Shown one piece after another: positions 1-12,600 of a DNA stretch of 64,000 nt (its first letter is position 1; each line of letters opens with the position of its first letter). This DNA comes from Sphaerolaimus hirsutus (Eukaryota; Nematoda; Chromadorea; Monhysterida; Sphaerolaimidae): positions 9,627,855-9,691,854 of the forward strand of contig OZ038455.1 of NCBI GenBank assembly GCA_964036195.1, in the 5' to 3' direction. Below the pieces are notes generated by a model that worked only from the letters and a program-made list of their open reading frames with translations, was not told the origin of the DNA and ran no database searches. A program made the position numbers and the translations under genes.

Positions 1-52
1 CCTGAATGTCGCCATACCACATGGCGACATGTCGCCATTGTCGCCATTGTCA
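1..52. repeat. Fragment of a GTCGCCA simple-core repeat
   Basis: The window opens inside a stretch built from the unit TGTCGCCAT and its complement. The same units recur at about 1468-1655 inside a longer inverted-repeat element, so this is probably the end of another copy cut by the window edge. Confidence 0.5.
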
Positions 53-173
53 CCATGGACAACTATATTGAATTTTCGACATGTGAATGCAATAAGTGAA
101 AACTGCCAAACTTTGCTGTGTAAGCAACTCTGTTGAACTTGCAATTAACCACAGCCATTTTTGACATGCAGAC

Positions 174-209
174 AGAGGAGGAGGAGGAGGAGGAGGAGGT
201 GGAGGAGGG
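174..209. repeat. GAG trinucleotide microsatellite
   Basis: A run of GAG triplets with one GTG interruption. Its complement reads as a proline tract, but no gene context supports translation. Confidence 0.8.
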
Positions 210-498
210 CAATGTGAACAAATGTGATGTTGTATCAACACAGTTTAATCTGTGAAAGTACTGACATCATGCTTTATCAGATACATATTTACTATTTTTG
301 TGCTTTACATGTGATACATTTGTTTTTGATTTTGTTAATTTTTCATGCTTGATATTTGTTCCTGTTTTTCATTGTATATTTTTAAGAAAAATATCATGTA
401 CACACCTGTTGTTTTCCATTTTACTTTTTACATATGAGAGAAATATTGCAGACAATACAATTGTAAAAAGACAGCAATGAATGTTTTTGAGAATAATG

Positions 499-921
499 TA
501 CCATATTTCCTTGAATTACACCCCCCCCCTTGCATTAACCCCCCTCAAAATACCCCCAGGTGTTTTCCTGCTGAGGAAAAAATACCCCCCCCTCAAAATA
601 CCCCCTGTCTGGAATGATATACATCATGTATGCAATGTACATGATGTATTTATTGATGCCAATTTGCATCACAGATACACATATACGTTAATATGTGTAC
701 AGATGTGCGTCTAAATACCCGATATGTCCTGATATATCCTATTTACCCATGTTTATTACCAGTTTTGGGTATGAAAAAGCATACTGTTTACTATGAATTT
801 CCTGAAAATTTCTGACGAAATAATAACCCCCCCTCGAAAAAGCCCCCCCTTGAAATACCCCCCTCAAAATTTCCACTCTGAAAAAATAAACCCCCTAGGG
901 GTATTTTGAGGAATTATGGTA
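499..921. mobile_element. Short inverted-repeat element, CCCCTCGAAATA family
   Basis: The left end reads TACCATATTTCCTTGAATTA and the right end GAGGAATTATGGTA, an imperfect terminal inverted repeat. The interior alternates runs of C with TCAAAATA. A central segment carries ATGATGTATTTATTGATGCC and is shared with the copies near 4.8 and 58.7 kb. No transposase is present, so it is non-autonomous. Confidence 0.75.
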
Positions 922-1467
922 TGTGAATAATGCCTTAGTAAATGGAATCATGCATTAGGATCAGAATTTTGAAAAATGTAATGGGAACACAAACATTACA
1001 AACAAAAACATGATTATTGTATTTTGACCATATTTCTTGAGCTTTTCATAGCTGTAATTGTGTTGCACAAACTTCGAAAAGTGAATGAGATTGAATAAGT
1101 GACTGTATTGGAAATTTGCCAGTGTGTATGAAACTATATCGATGTTGTAACAAGATAGGAACTGGTTACTCACTAATTGCACAACATTTAACTACTTAAC
1201 TAAGTACTTCACAAACTACTTGCTAAACCAATTTCCAAATGAATTAAACAAACTTAAATCAAATGACTTCAAAAGTAAACACTGCCATTTTCATTAACCA
1301 GTAATTACAAATAACATTGTTTGCACTGTTTAAAAAAATGCATGTTGAGTTTTCACAATGTGCCAGCATGTTGACAATATTCCTTGGCTCAATAGCAGTT
1401 TTTGCAATGCATGAAGCAGTTTTCCACTTTGTCTGTCATTATGGGAACAATATGCATACACGTTGTG
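922..1467. other. AT-rich stretch with no recognised gene
   Basis: Short open frames occur here on both strands, but none has splice signals or a recognisable protein sequence. Confidence 0.5.
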
Positions 1468-1655
1468 AAAACTGGCGACACATGGCGACAGGTGGCGACA
1501 GGTGGCGACAAGAAATGTCGCCACACGTGTCGGCAGTTTTCACAATATGCAAGCATCTGTGGAAAACTGTCGCCATGGCGACAAAAATGGTGTCAAAATG
1601 TCGCCATTTTTGTCGCCATATCGGTGAGTTTTCACACAGGTGGCCACTTTGAAAA
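1468..1655. mobile_element. Inverted-repeat element with GTCGCCA core
   Basis: The left side reads GTGAAAACTGGCGACA and the right side has TGTCGCCATATCGGTGAGTTTTCACA, so ends and core are mutually complementary. The core repeats GTGGCGACA and then its complement. The open frames on both strands here translate simple repeat and are not genes. Confidence 0.6.
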
Positions 1656-2456
1656 AGTATCTTTAAACGAGACATGAATGGACCAGAGATGTGAAATTTG
1701 GAGGTCTTATGCAGAATTTTTTCCTCTATTTTGTGTAGAGAGATAGGCACTTAACGATATGTATTAAATGAGTAATAATTTTTTCAAATTTTTGAGTTTT
1801 CACATGGTTTTCATGGTGACAACCATGGCGACAGTAAAGAAATAGTAGTTAAGCACAAATAACGTCATGTTAGGAAAACTCAACTGAACTTTGACATGAT
1901 AGTTTTGGCATTTTTTGTAAAAATCGTACATTTCAGACAGCGGCACACGTTACTACAACTTCAAATAATTTTATTCAGTGATACTTAGGGTGTCAACAAA
2001 AACTTGAAAACGGGAATGAAAATTGAAAAATGTTCTGTAATTATGCTGGAAATACAAAAATTTACAAAATTGAGAACTTGCATGCATGTTTACCAGTTTC
2101 ACTGAAACAGAAATACTTGAGAAAAAGAAAATTGAGCTGGAAAATGAATTTTGTTTTGAAAAGCAGACAAGTGAGCCAGAAAATGGAAGCGGAAATGGAA
2201 AAAAATTTGCCTGTGGAAAGCATAAATGGAAAATGGAAAGTTGACACCCTAGTTTTGACACCTCGCATGACACTTGCCATTTTACACGGTGATTTTACGC
2301 AGTTTGTGACTGCCACCAGATGGGGAATGAGAAAGCACCGCTGTGCGCTCCAGATGAACAAATGCTTTGCGACCACACAGTTTGTTTTGTTTTTGTTTTA
2401 TATTTATCACTGTTTTGACATGTTTTTATTACAAAGAATGTATGCTAAATAATGCA

Positions 2457-2609
2457 GTTGGACTGGAGGGATGAATGTGATGGGCTGGATAACATGCAAC
2501 ATGGTGATCAACGACGCGAGCGTGACCACAGAGGGTTTAGAGAGAAACTGAACGAGTGGATGAAGACTCCAGAGGGGGTTCTGCCATGGATAAATTGGCG
2601 AAATTGTTG
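2457..2609 (+). CDS. Possible last coding exon of an unidentified gene
   Basis: A CAG acceptor (AATAATGCAG) is followed by about 50 open codons starting LDWRDECDGLDNMQHGD and ending PEGVLPWINWRNC, then TGA. The composition is charged and non-repetitive, unlike the repeat-derived frames around it. A possible upstream exon at about 2098-2222 would encode a Glu/Lys-rich stretch. No family was recognised. A minus-strand frame over the same bases looks hydrophobic but has no splice support. This could be chance, so confidence is low. Confidence 0.3.
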
Positions 2610-3500
2610 AATTTTTATAATTTTTTATGACAGGTTTTGATTGTTCATGTGTGTGCTGCATGAATTGGTAATAAGTGAAAAGCTAAATGAAAATTTTACT
2701 ACCAAGTGTAAATTATTTTTCACCTTCTGCATGCAACGTGGGAAAACTAAATATTTTAGCTTTTCAACTATACAATTAGTTGAGTTTGTGATTAATGCTT
2801 GATTTGGATTTCATGTGTTCCCGCATATTTTTGTCTTTCGATAAAAGTCTAATGAGCGCTCAGGGTAAAAAAATTTGATTTTTAGGACATGTTTTAGTAA
2901 AAGGAATTGAAAAATATTTTTTTTCATTTTTTTATGGTGTAGATATATCAACTTTTTTTTGACAATATACTGAATACATGCTGTGCCTCATGTGAAAAAA
3001 TTGCAGCTGATTGCCAAGTGATTGAAATTTTATTGATTTTTTTATGTCATACATGTTAAATTCATTCATTTTTCAAACTGTGGTAATGACAATGTGTGAT
3101 TAGTATCAAATAAAAGAGAGAAAAAAACTGTACGTGGCTCTAAATTTACAAGTATTACAAAGTAACCAATGATTTTATAAAAATTATTATATTCATGATT
3201 TTCAAAAATTATTTAAAAAAGAACAAAAGTAACTGGAAGCACAAAAATGTACATATATATACAGTTTCACATAGTGTATAACATGCAACATAAATAACGT
3301 TCCGGAAATCAATTTTTTTATGGTGCAAAACTCATTAAACTTTCACCATTTTTTCACAGTTTTCCCAAATGGGTGTCACAAAGGGATCATCATAAAAAAA
3401 TTGCAAATGGCGGCCTCTTGCATCTGTTGCCTGCACAATGGGAAAACTAAATTGAGTTTTCCCACGAAAGTCACGCGGAAAACTAGTGTGTGTAGGCCCA
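2610..3500. other. AT-rich region, nothing recognised
   Basis: Apart from short A/T runs and a GTTTTCCCA-type inverted repeat near 3355-3490, I see no gene or structured element here. Confidence 0.5.
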
Positions 3501-3507
3501 TTTTTTC

Positions 3508-3593
3508 AAAATTTTCGATATCGATATTCGATATGAAAAAATGGTCGATATCCGATATTCGATATTCGATACGATATATCGTTTGAACCCTAG
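3508..3593. mobile_element. CGATAT-core element, copy 1
   Basis: Repeated TCGATATTCGATAT and its complement, ending in ATATATCGTTTGAACCCTAG. The same end occurs in the copies at 9.5 and 8.8 kb. The core is almost fully self-complementary. Confidence 0.7.
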
Positions 3594-3692
3594 TTTTACT
3601 ACATGTTAAACAGCGCATAAAAACGAAAACTTTGGTCACAAAAATCGTAACAGAGACGGCACTGTCAGAAAATAACGACAGAAAAAGTTTGA

Positions 3693-6600
3693 GCAACCTT
3701 GTAGGGTGCCGCGTATCTGGCATACGGGTCGCCTTTTTTGCCGTAATAAGTCTGATCCCAGTACGGCAAGAAGTCCTTGCGACTTTCCAAATCGAAAAAC
3801 AAACGTCTCGAAGCTGTCAGCATGCGCTCCATCTGGTTTGATAATGGATAGCGTTGAAGAAACTTCCGGGAGGTTTATGTTTGAAAAATATCAGAAATCA
3901 TAAAAATATAAGTTTTTATATTTTCGCAGGATTTTTCAGGGGTATTTAGTTTATTCTATTTTCGCCTTGAGAGATTTCTTAAAAAACAGCAGAAAACATT
4001 TAAAAAATTTTTCTGATTAACATTTATTTATATTTTTCGGTAATTATATTCTCTAAAAATCATCAATGTGTCAATGCTAACAACGGAGCAGCGTGAAATT
4101 TACCTATTAGTACACCGATATCGGCAATAAAAGTGAAATAAAAAACAATACCCACTGGAAAATTCTTTTCCTCGCTCAAAAACGCGTCCACCGCGGAAAA
4201 CGGCGCCGGAGCGCTTTCGCTTTGTTTCCGCGCAAGTGTGTGAACCAGATTCAAGTTGGCATCGTTCAAACAAGTGACTGCCGTATTGCCATCGGCCACG
4301 CCTGAATTTAACGAAAGGGATATTAAACAGAGGGAATGTCACTTTTTCGAAAACCTCAAGACTTCTCATGTAAAAGCGCCAGTTTAGTTCAATTGGAACA
4401 TTACATCGTATTTTTGACTAATCGAATATCGACGTTTTTATCGAGCGTCGATATCGAAAATTTTGAAAAATATCGATTATCGATATCGAAGTAATATCGT
4501 CCCAACGTCATATCTACTCAGCACACCACCAACCATCAACCGAACACAATTTCTCCAGTAAATTCTGAATGATGTGCGCCACAGTAGAAATCGCCTCATG
4601 GACGTTTTTCACCCAGTCGAGTAATTCCCGCACGGGTTGACATTCCTCCGCGCGCAGTTGATTTTGGCCCGGTAGCGTGTCGCTTCTTGGAGATTGGGGC
4701 GATTTTGCGTCGCTGCTCTCAGCTTTCGAACGCTCTGAGATTATGAAAGTGAGTGCAGTCAATTTGTGGAGCGCATTAAAGAAATTTCAAAAAGTACCGT
4801 ATTGCACCGAATAATACCCCCTTGAATTGACCCCCCTAGAAATACCCACAGGTCTGAGCGACCTGAGGTAAAATTAACCTCCCCTCAATTAACCAAATAC
4901 CCCCCTTCTTGAATGATGCATCATGTATGCAATGCATATGATGCATTAATTGCTGCTTAATTGCATTGCAGCTACACACATCCTTTACCAGTTTTTACCA
5001 GTTTTGGGTGTGTAAAAGCCTATCCTTGACTATAAACCCTCACGAAAAGTTACCCCCCCCCCCCGACTAAACCCCATGAAAGTTTGCTGGCGAAATGAAA
5101 ACCCCCTGGGGCTTTTTCGAGGAAATACGGTAAAACATGACACGCGAGGCTAGGGTTACACCACTAGCCTCACGTGCCATATGAGAACATGTCACACAAG
5201 AACTCACTATCATACACACTGCACCAGTGCTTGTATTCATGATTGGCTGCGCTACGGCAGTTCACATATTCGCTGAGTGCAATTGCCAGTTCCATTTGAC
5301 TCGACTCAAAAAGCGAATCGTGGCGAGCGCATCCGGCTTTTTTGCATGCAGATTCCTCGGAGGATTGGTTGAAAGACGATGTCACTGTAAGAGAAAATTA
5401 GCTGATTTTATTTGTACCTGGGTTTGTTCCAGAATTATTGAGACACTTCAATTTCTGGACTGCTGGAAAACAAAATTTGAACACATTATTCTATCACAAA
5501 CTGCTATTTGCTTTCAAAACAAATTACGACCATAATTTTTACAAAACAGGAGACGTGTTGACTTTTCATTCAAAACTTCCAAGTAAACGCAAATGAATAA
5601 TGCAAACCGCACCCTGGCCAACAGCCTCCGCCACGGCAGCCAAAAAGCCATTCTCCACTCTGCTAAAAGAGTTATTCGCCTTGCCAACATCTGCCACCTG
5701 CACCCCTGTGCTGCGTTTACTGGGGCAGTCCCAGACCCTGTAAAATGCCCTGTAAAATGACAAATGTCAGGCAAAGTGTCAATTTTCTACCTTTCAAAAG
5801 TTTTCCTTAAATGCTCTGAAAAGAGCAAAATTCGTTTGCCATTTTTCAGGGCATTTTACGGGGTCTGGGAGTGGCACCTGGAGTCACTCGCAGCCGGGGT
5901 ATTTTTTATCGCCCGCATGTACTGTTGGTGGAATTCCAACGGTCGTGTCAAATGTTCGTAGACGATCATCTGCGGGCATCTTGTTTGTTTGTTGAAGAAT
6001 GAACAAGGCTAATTTTGAAGGTGAAACACTATAAAAACGTACGGAAATTAGCGATTTTTAGTAAAAATTGGGGCAAAATTTCTTTAAAATCGCTCCAGAT
6101 AGGTAGATAGCTGGCCGATTGGGGGGGGGGGGGGGTTAGGGGATAGTAGCCCGAAATTTTGCCTCCGGGATAGATAGATAGCTGGCGGATTTGGGGGGAG
6201 GGGGGGGTAACCCCTCCAGCAACCCCCCTACTAAACCCCTGCGGTACGGTACGGTAAAGTCTGCCACCGTACCCAGGGGGTTTGTGTTTCAGTGTTCAAA
6301 TTTTGAGGGGAGGGGGTATTTCGAGGGGAGACTTATTCGAGGGAGGTTATTATTAGCAATAAATACTTCATGTACATCCGACATCGCATACATTTCAAAC
6401 GGGGGTATCTCGAGGAAATACGGTAAATCGTCCCATAAAAGAATGACCCGTTATGGCACAAAAAAAAGTACCCTCAAAACAGACCAGTTGACTGCGGTCG
6501 ACCCTGGGCAAGTACACGTGCACGACGGCGGCGCAAATCGCCAGCGCGTGCACCAACTGCTGCACGTTCCACGCGACCAACTCCGCTAGAGTGTGTCTGA

Positions 6601-9600
6601 AACAAATTGAGATGTGAAATGCAAAAGTCACGTTGTTAATGTAAATTTGTTATCACGGTTATCACACATATATCGCTGAATTTGTTTTATTTGTATTCAG
6701 AAAAATTCGCAACAGTTTGAATTTCATAATTCACTTACTTCGCTACAGGATTCAGTTTGAAGCCCTGATCGAAATCCAAAGCCTTCAACGCCCCATCGTT
6801 CGCGAGATACGTTTTGTCCTCAAATTTTTCTGCGTCACAGTGAACACCTGTAAACGTTGATGATTTTTTTCAGAAATTGGGTACAGATGTACAGAGCTTC
6901 CCAATAAATAAATCTAAATCGGTTGACAAAGCATCAATCCTACGTTCCGCAATTTGACAAGTATTTAAAAAATCAATTTTAAAATGAGAAATAAAAAGGT
7001 TAAAGAGAAGCAAAAACATAAAATAGAAGTAAAATTGGAAGTACAAATTCAAAAAAAAACAAGTACATTTAGAAGTTAAAAGCAAATTTTTTTAACTTTT
7101 ATGTTAACTTTTTACTTCTCACTTTTAAATTGTCTTTTTTACTTCTCAACTTGCAGAATTGGCACCAGGGTTGCGCTGCTAATGGATTCAACTCTTTCTA
7201 GTTTCCGCTGAAAAACGACCCACCAGGATGTTGCTCGTCGTCGGACCACTCGATGTCGACAATGTCGTCGTTGAGCACGTCGTCGCAGGTGCCGTGCGAG
7301 CACGCGCAGTCGGAATTGTGCGCGTCCGCGTTCGAACAGTTCTCGTTGTCGTCGTAGCACGTGTAGCGCCACTGCGCACACAGAGGGTGAGAGTTGTAGA
7401 GATTATTGGGTTCGTACTTCTCTTCCTATCGACAGTCGTGTGGTTTTCGTGAAAGGGGATTTATTTCAAATTTTCAAAAACGCAATTAGCGTTCTAAATA
7501 TCTCGGGAGAGTTATATTTACAAAAATATAAGATATTTAAAAAATATATTTTTTTGTTCTTTCACCAGGTTTTTCCAGATAGATGTAGTGTTTCTTTTCT
7601 TCTCTGAGATGAAAATATGAAAAAATCGTTCATATATGTTTTCTCTGCGTTTTTCCCCAAAGAGATTAAAATTGTATTTTATTTTTTGACAGATTATATT
7701 TAATTATATTTTCTGAAAAACACACATGTATGGAACGCTAATCAGAATTTCCGATACTCCATAATCGACAAGTAATGATATCATTATGAACCATCTTGAG
7801 AGTGGAATTAGTGAGAGTTTTGACACGCCTTATTTTCTTGGTTTATCATCTCAAAATTGAAAAAAGAAAACTGCAAACTTCAACGAATGCCAAAAATACG
7901 TACATTAGTGCGCGACTTTTTCAAGTGCCACGGCCAGTGCAGCGTATCTTCCTGGGAGCCGTAAAATCGGACAAGTACGCGGCCATCGGAGACTTTCTTG
8001 CGTATATAGCCCACGTTGTATTTCTGAAAGATGCACGCAAAGGAAATATTTGAGTGTTGTTACTTTTTATTCACGTCACTGAAAGAGAGACTGACAGCAA
8101 ACATTAGGTTTGGGACGATAGATTGTATAGAATAGCGAAAATCAATATATTTAGAAATATCGATAAAAAATTTGAAAAATTATCGATAATCGAATATCGA
8201 CTATTTTCGAATACCGAATATCAGATATCGATCTTTTTTTCATTCTCACCTTATCACACTATCAATATCGAGTTTCAGAAAAATATCGAATATCGATATC
8301 GAAAACAGCGTCACGAATGCCAGGGCTTAAGCTTGAAAAACAACAACAAACCCAAACAAAANNNNNNNNNNNNNNNNNNNNNNNNNNNNNNNNNNNNNNN
8401 NNNNNNNNNNNNNNNNNNNNNNNNNNNNNNNNNNNNNNNNNNNNNNNNNNNNNNNNNNNNNNNNNNNNNNNNNNNNNNNNNNNNNNNNNNNNNNNNNNNN
8501 NNNNNNNNNNNNNNNNNNNNNNNNNNNNNNNNNNNNNNNNNNNNNNNNNNNNNNNNNNNNNGGGGGGGGGGGGGTCTTTGGGGGTAGTAGCCAAAAATTT
8601 TGCCTCGGGATAGACAGATAGCTGAGCGGCCCTCCCGGGATAGATAGATAGCTGGCCGATTTGGGGGGGGGGGCAGCCCCCCCCCCCCCCCCAGCCCCCC
8701 CTAGGAGACCCCTGCCAGGGGCCTCTAATTGGAAGTGCAGGGGTACCCATGAAATAACTCAGCTATCTATGTGTGAGTAGGGTTCAAAACGATATGACTT
8801 TTCGATATCGATATTCGATATTCGATATTTTTTTCAAAATTTTCTCGATATTCGATATTCGATATTCAATATTTTTTTCTGAAACTCGATATTCGCTATC
8901 GATACGATATGGAACCTCGATTATCGATATTCGATATTCGATATTGAAAAATGGTCGATATTCGATATTCGATATCGATACGATATGGAACCTCGATATC
9001 GATATTCGATATTCGATATTGAAAAATGGTCGATATTCGATATTCGATATTTTCGATATTCGATATTGCGATATGCTTTTGGTAAAGCAAGGCATATTTC
9101 AAGTGGCATATTGTATTTTCATGTGGTTGCACACATGTTTAATCATCTCTTTACTGAAATTTGAATGGTACAAGTGATTTTAACAAGCTTTACATCACTC
9201 AATGGTAGAAAATAGAAGAAAAACATGATGAATCAAAGTGTATCAGACAAATAACAATTGGTAGATATTACAGTTCATCCTAACCTAATTGCTTAAGGGC
9301 ATGTTGCAAAAAAAAGTATATCAGCATTTTCCGGCTTCAAATTTAGCACTCCAACAACAATGACATTATAAATACTGTACTTTTACTCATCAAATACAAT
9401 ACTATAAGCACATCAGATCAACCATAAACATCTCAAAATGAAAATGAAAAGTAAATTTGGGGACACAATACAGGTTCGATATATCGAAAAAAATGGTCGA
9501 TATTCGATATTTTTTCAAAATTTTCGATATCGATATTCGATATTCGATATTTTTTCAAAATTTTCGATATTGATATTCAATATTCGATATTAAAAAATGG

Positions 9601-12600
9601 TCGATATCCGATATTCGATACGATATATCGTTTGAACCCTAATGTGGAGCGAATTTTGAGCAATTTTTCTCCAATTATCACTGAAAATCATTATTTTTTG
9701 AGCTATATGCATATTTTCAGCTATTTAAACCCATGTTGGCTATATTTAACCTAAAAAACTGCAGCTATCTATATCCCCGGAGGACCGATCTGCTATCTAT
9801 AAAGTCCTTGCGAGTGTCAAAATCCGTTGCAAAGCTTCTAGTAAATTTGCAAGTGAACCGTCGACCAAGGGTCAACTGAAAGTGCAAAAAAGCCCACATT
9901 TAACGGAAATACACGGATCACCTTAACAAAAATGATGGATACAAATTCTAAAGGCGGAAAACACAACAAACTCAAACATGTCAAACTATTTCACTAACTT
10001 GTCCCTGATGACGTACAGCACGACTTTGTCGCCCTTCTTCAAATTGGCAACATCCAAGTTTTGCGCAAACGTTTCAACCGACGTCCAAGAAACGATACTT
10101 TTGCGCCAATTTTCGCGCGTCAATAACCGCTCGTTTCCTTTGATAGTATACTCATACCGTAATCCGCTCATGGCAACTTGTTCGGGCGTGGCCGCCTCCA
10201 TCCGACGTAAACTGTGACGAAAATATTTTGTGAGACGAAAATCTTCGTCAGGTTAAAATCGTCCCATATGCTGGATGTCAACTGGTTTTGGTGTCAACTC
10301 GATTTTAGTTCAATTTAGAACGCAGGTCAATTTCCAAGTGCACACGCGGCAATGTCGAAAAGGAATCGAAATTGTCATGCATTTGAACACAGGTTTTGCA
10401 ACTCATCAACTGAAATCTTATTGGAAACCGGTCGGCCGTTGACATCCGATGCCAAATGCATGACAATCAGGGGTCTCCTAGGGGGGGGGGGGCTGGGGGG
10501 GGGCTGCCCCCCCAAATCCGCCAGCCATCTATCTATCCCGGAGGCCGCTCAGCTATCTATCTATCCCGAGGCAAAATTTTTGGCTACTACCCCCAAACAC
10601 CCCCCCCCCCCAATTCGCTCAGCTATCTATCTATCTGGAGTGGTTTTTGAGAAATTTTCCCACAATTTTCGCTCAAAATCACTAATTTTCGCACCTTTTT
10701 ATAGTTTTTCACCATAAAAATCGTGCTCTCCAGCTATATGCATGGTTATATGCATGTTTTTAGCCATTTTAAACCTACTTTTAGCCACTTTTAACCAATT
10801 ACTAGCGATTTTTTCCCCTTTCGGCCTTCTATGCACTGAAAAAGCCTATATATTTTCTCCCCACGAGCCACCCCCCAGAAATTTTTTTCAGCTATCTATC
10901 CCGCGGGAAGAGCGATTTGCTATCTATCCAGCCCCCGCGAGGGCCAAAATCTTGGAGACCCCTGATGACAATATCAATATCCTTTTCGACATTGCCCCAT
11001 GTTCACTTGAAAATTGTCCTGCGTCTTTAATTAGACTAAAATCGAGTTGACACCGAAACCAGTTGGCATCCAGTGCGTGTGCAGCCACAAACGTGAAAGC
11101 GCCAAACCAACGTAGAAATCTGCTGTTTGTCCAAAGTTCTCGGTAGCCGCTCAGTTGCACCGCTGTCTCCATCATTTGTTACGCAGCACAGCCAATCAAT
11201 GTCAAGCTCAGAAATTTCCACCTCGGTGGAGTAAAATTTTGGGGTGAAAATAAAATTAGGGTGAAAAAATAAATAAAAAATAAAATAAAAACAAACATTC
11301 TCCACTAGAACTCTGACATATACCATTTTATCTGAATTGTCACTCAACGCATTGCAGTCAAGCAAATTCGCTTGGTTATCATATAGTGCGATGTTGAGTC
11401 TTTGCAGCGCTTCCAAGTTGATGTGAGTGATGGCACTCTAAAATAGGGGGGGGGGCAAAACTAGTATGCTTGCATTCTGTGACGGACTACACGCACACTA
11501 GTTGACAATTTAAATTTCCGAATATTTTATATTTCAACAGACCACAGCACTAATTCTGGTTTACAGATATGATAAGATTAGAATAGAACTTGAAATCGAG
11601 ATCAACCATGTCAACCTTCTAAATGATTCTCTAATTATGTCAATATAAAACTGTGAAAGAAACTGTTTTCTTGAAATATGAAACTTGAAAAAATTTTGTC
11701 GTCACTTTTCCTGTAAAACACCGCCTTACCTTTTCCGAATCAGACACATCCAACGGATCATCTTCACCACAACTATCAGTATCATCAGTAATTTTGCCCT
11801 TTTCGCAGCCCGATTCACAATCATTCGGTTTGCTGCTTTTAAAATCGCTCAAATTCGCCAAAGCTGATTTTCTCCTCGACGATTTTCGTTTGCGATTTAC
11901 GGTTTTATTCGAATCACTTTCGTTCGAATTTTTCCGCATTTTTCTGAATGCCGAACTGATTTCATTTTGGTCACATTTTATTGGCACGCAGTCGCAATTG
12001 ACAAGTGGATTAGACTGCCATTTTACCTGAAGGCATTCGAAATTGTTTCGGTCAGAGAAAGTTTTCAAAAACATCAAAACTAGAGTTCAAACGGGACCAC
12101 GGTCACGGTACCTGGTGCCAATTCCGCAAATGGAGAAGTTATCTTATTCGCTCTAATTTTACATAGCTTTTGAATTTTTACTTCTCATTTCACTTTTCAC
12201 TTCTCATTTTACTGAACTCAACATTTTCAACTTTTTCATTCTCATTTCACTTCTCACTGCTCATTTTACTTCGCTTTTGACTTTCTCTTTTCATTTTACT
12301 CATCATTTTACTTCTGATTTCACTTCTCAAAATTAACATTCTATTTACTTTTCCAATGGGCCCCTGATTAGCAAATTTTCGGGACCGAGGCGGTCCCGGT
12401 CCCGACGCCCCATTCCCGAGAAAAAATCCTGACCCGGTCCAGAAAAAAGGTCCCTGGTCCCGTTCGAACCCTAATCAAAACTGACCACACTGGATCTGAC
12501 CAAATACTTGAGCGGGAGAAACACACTTTGTCCTTTGAACAGAGAAAATGCGTCAAATCTTCTCAGCGTCGCCCCGGCACAAGACACTGTCTTAGACAGC

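Noticed and set aside
50..241. Open frame with a polyproline tract
   Set aside because: It translates a GAG/CTC microsatellite and has no start context or splice support.
2407..2661. Minus-strand hydrophobic frame
   Set aside because: It is antisense to a better supported plus-strand exon and has no splice sites or homology.
7188..7452. Arg/Thr-rich and Val-rich frames on both strands
   Set aside because: They are shadows of a real gene U exon read in another frame (WRYTCYDDNENCSN..).
8123..8750. Long open frames of over 150 codons
   Set aside because: They run through the 200-base N block and simple repeats and are artefacts of the gap.
8773..9177. Open frames with regular ISNIEYR or DIRYSI repeats; also considered as a CRISPR-like array
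   Set aside because: The units are continuous CGATAT tandem repeats without unique spacers, on a eukaryotic contig. They are the core of a short element.
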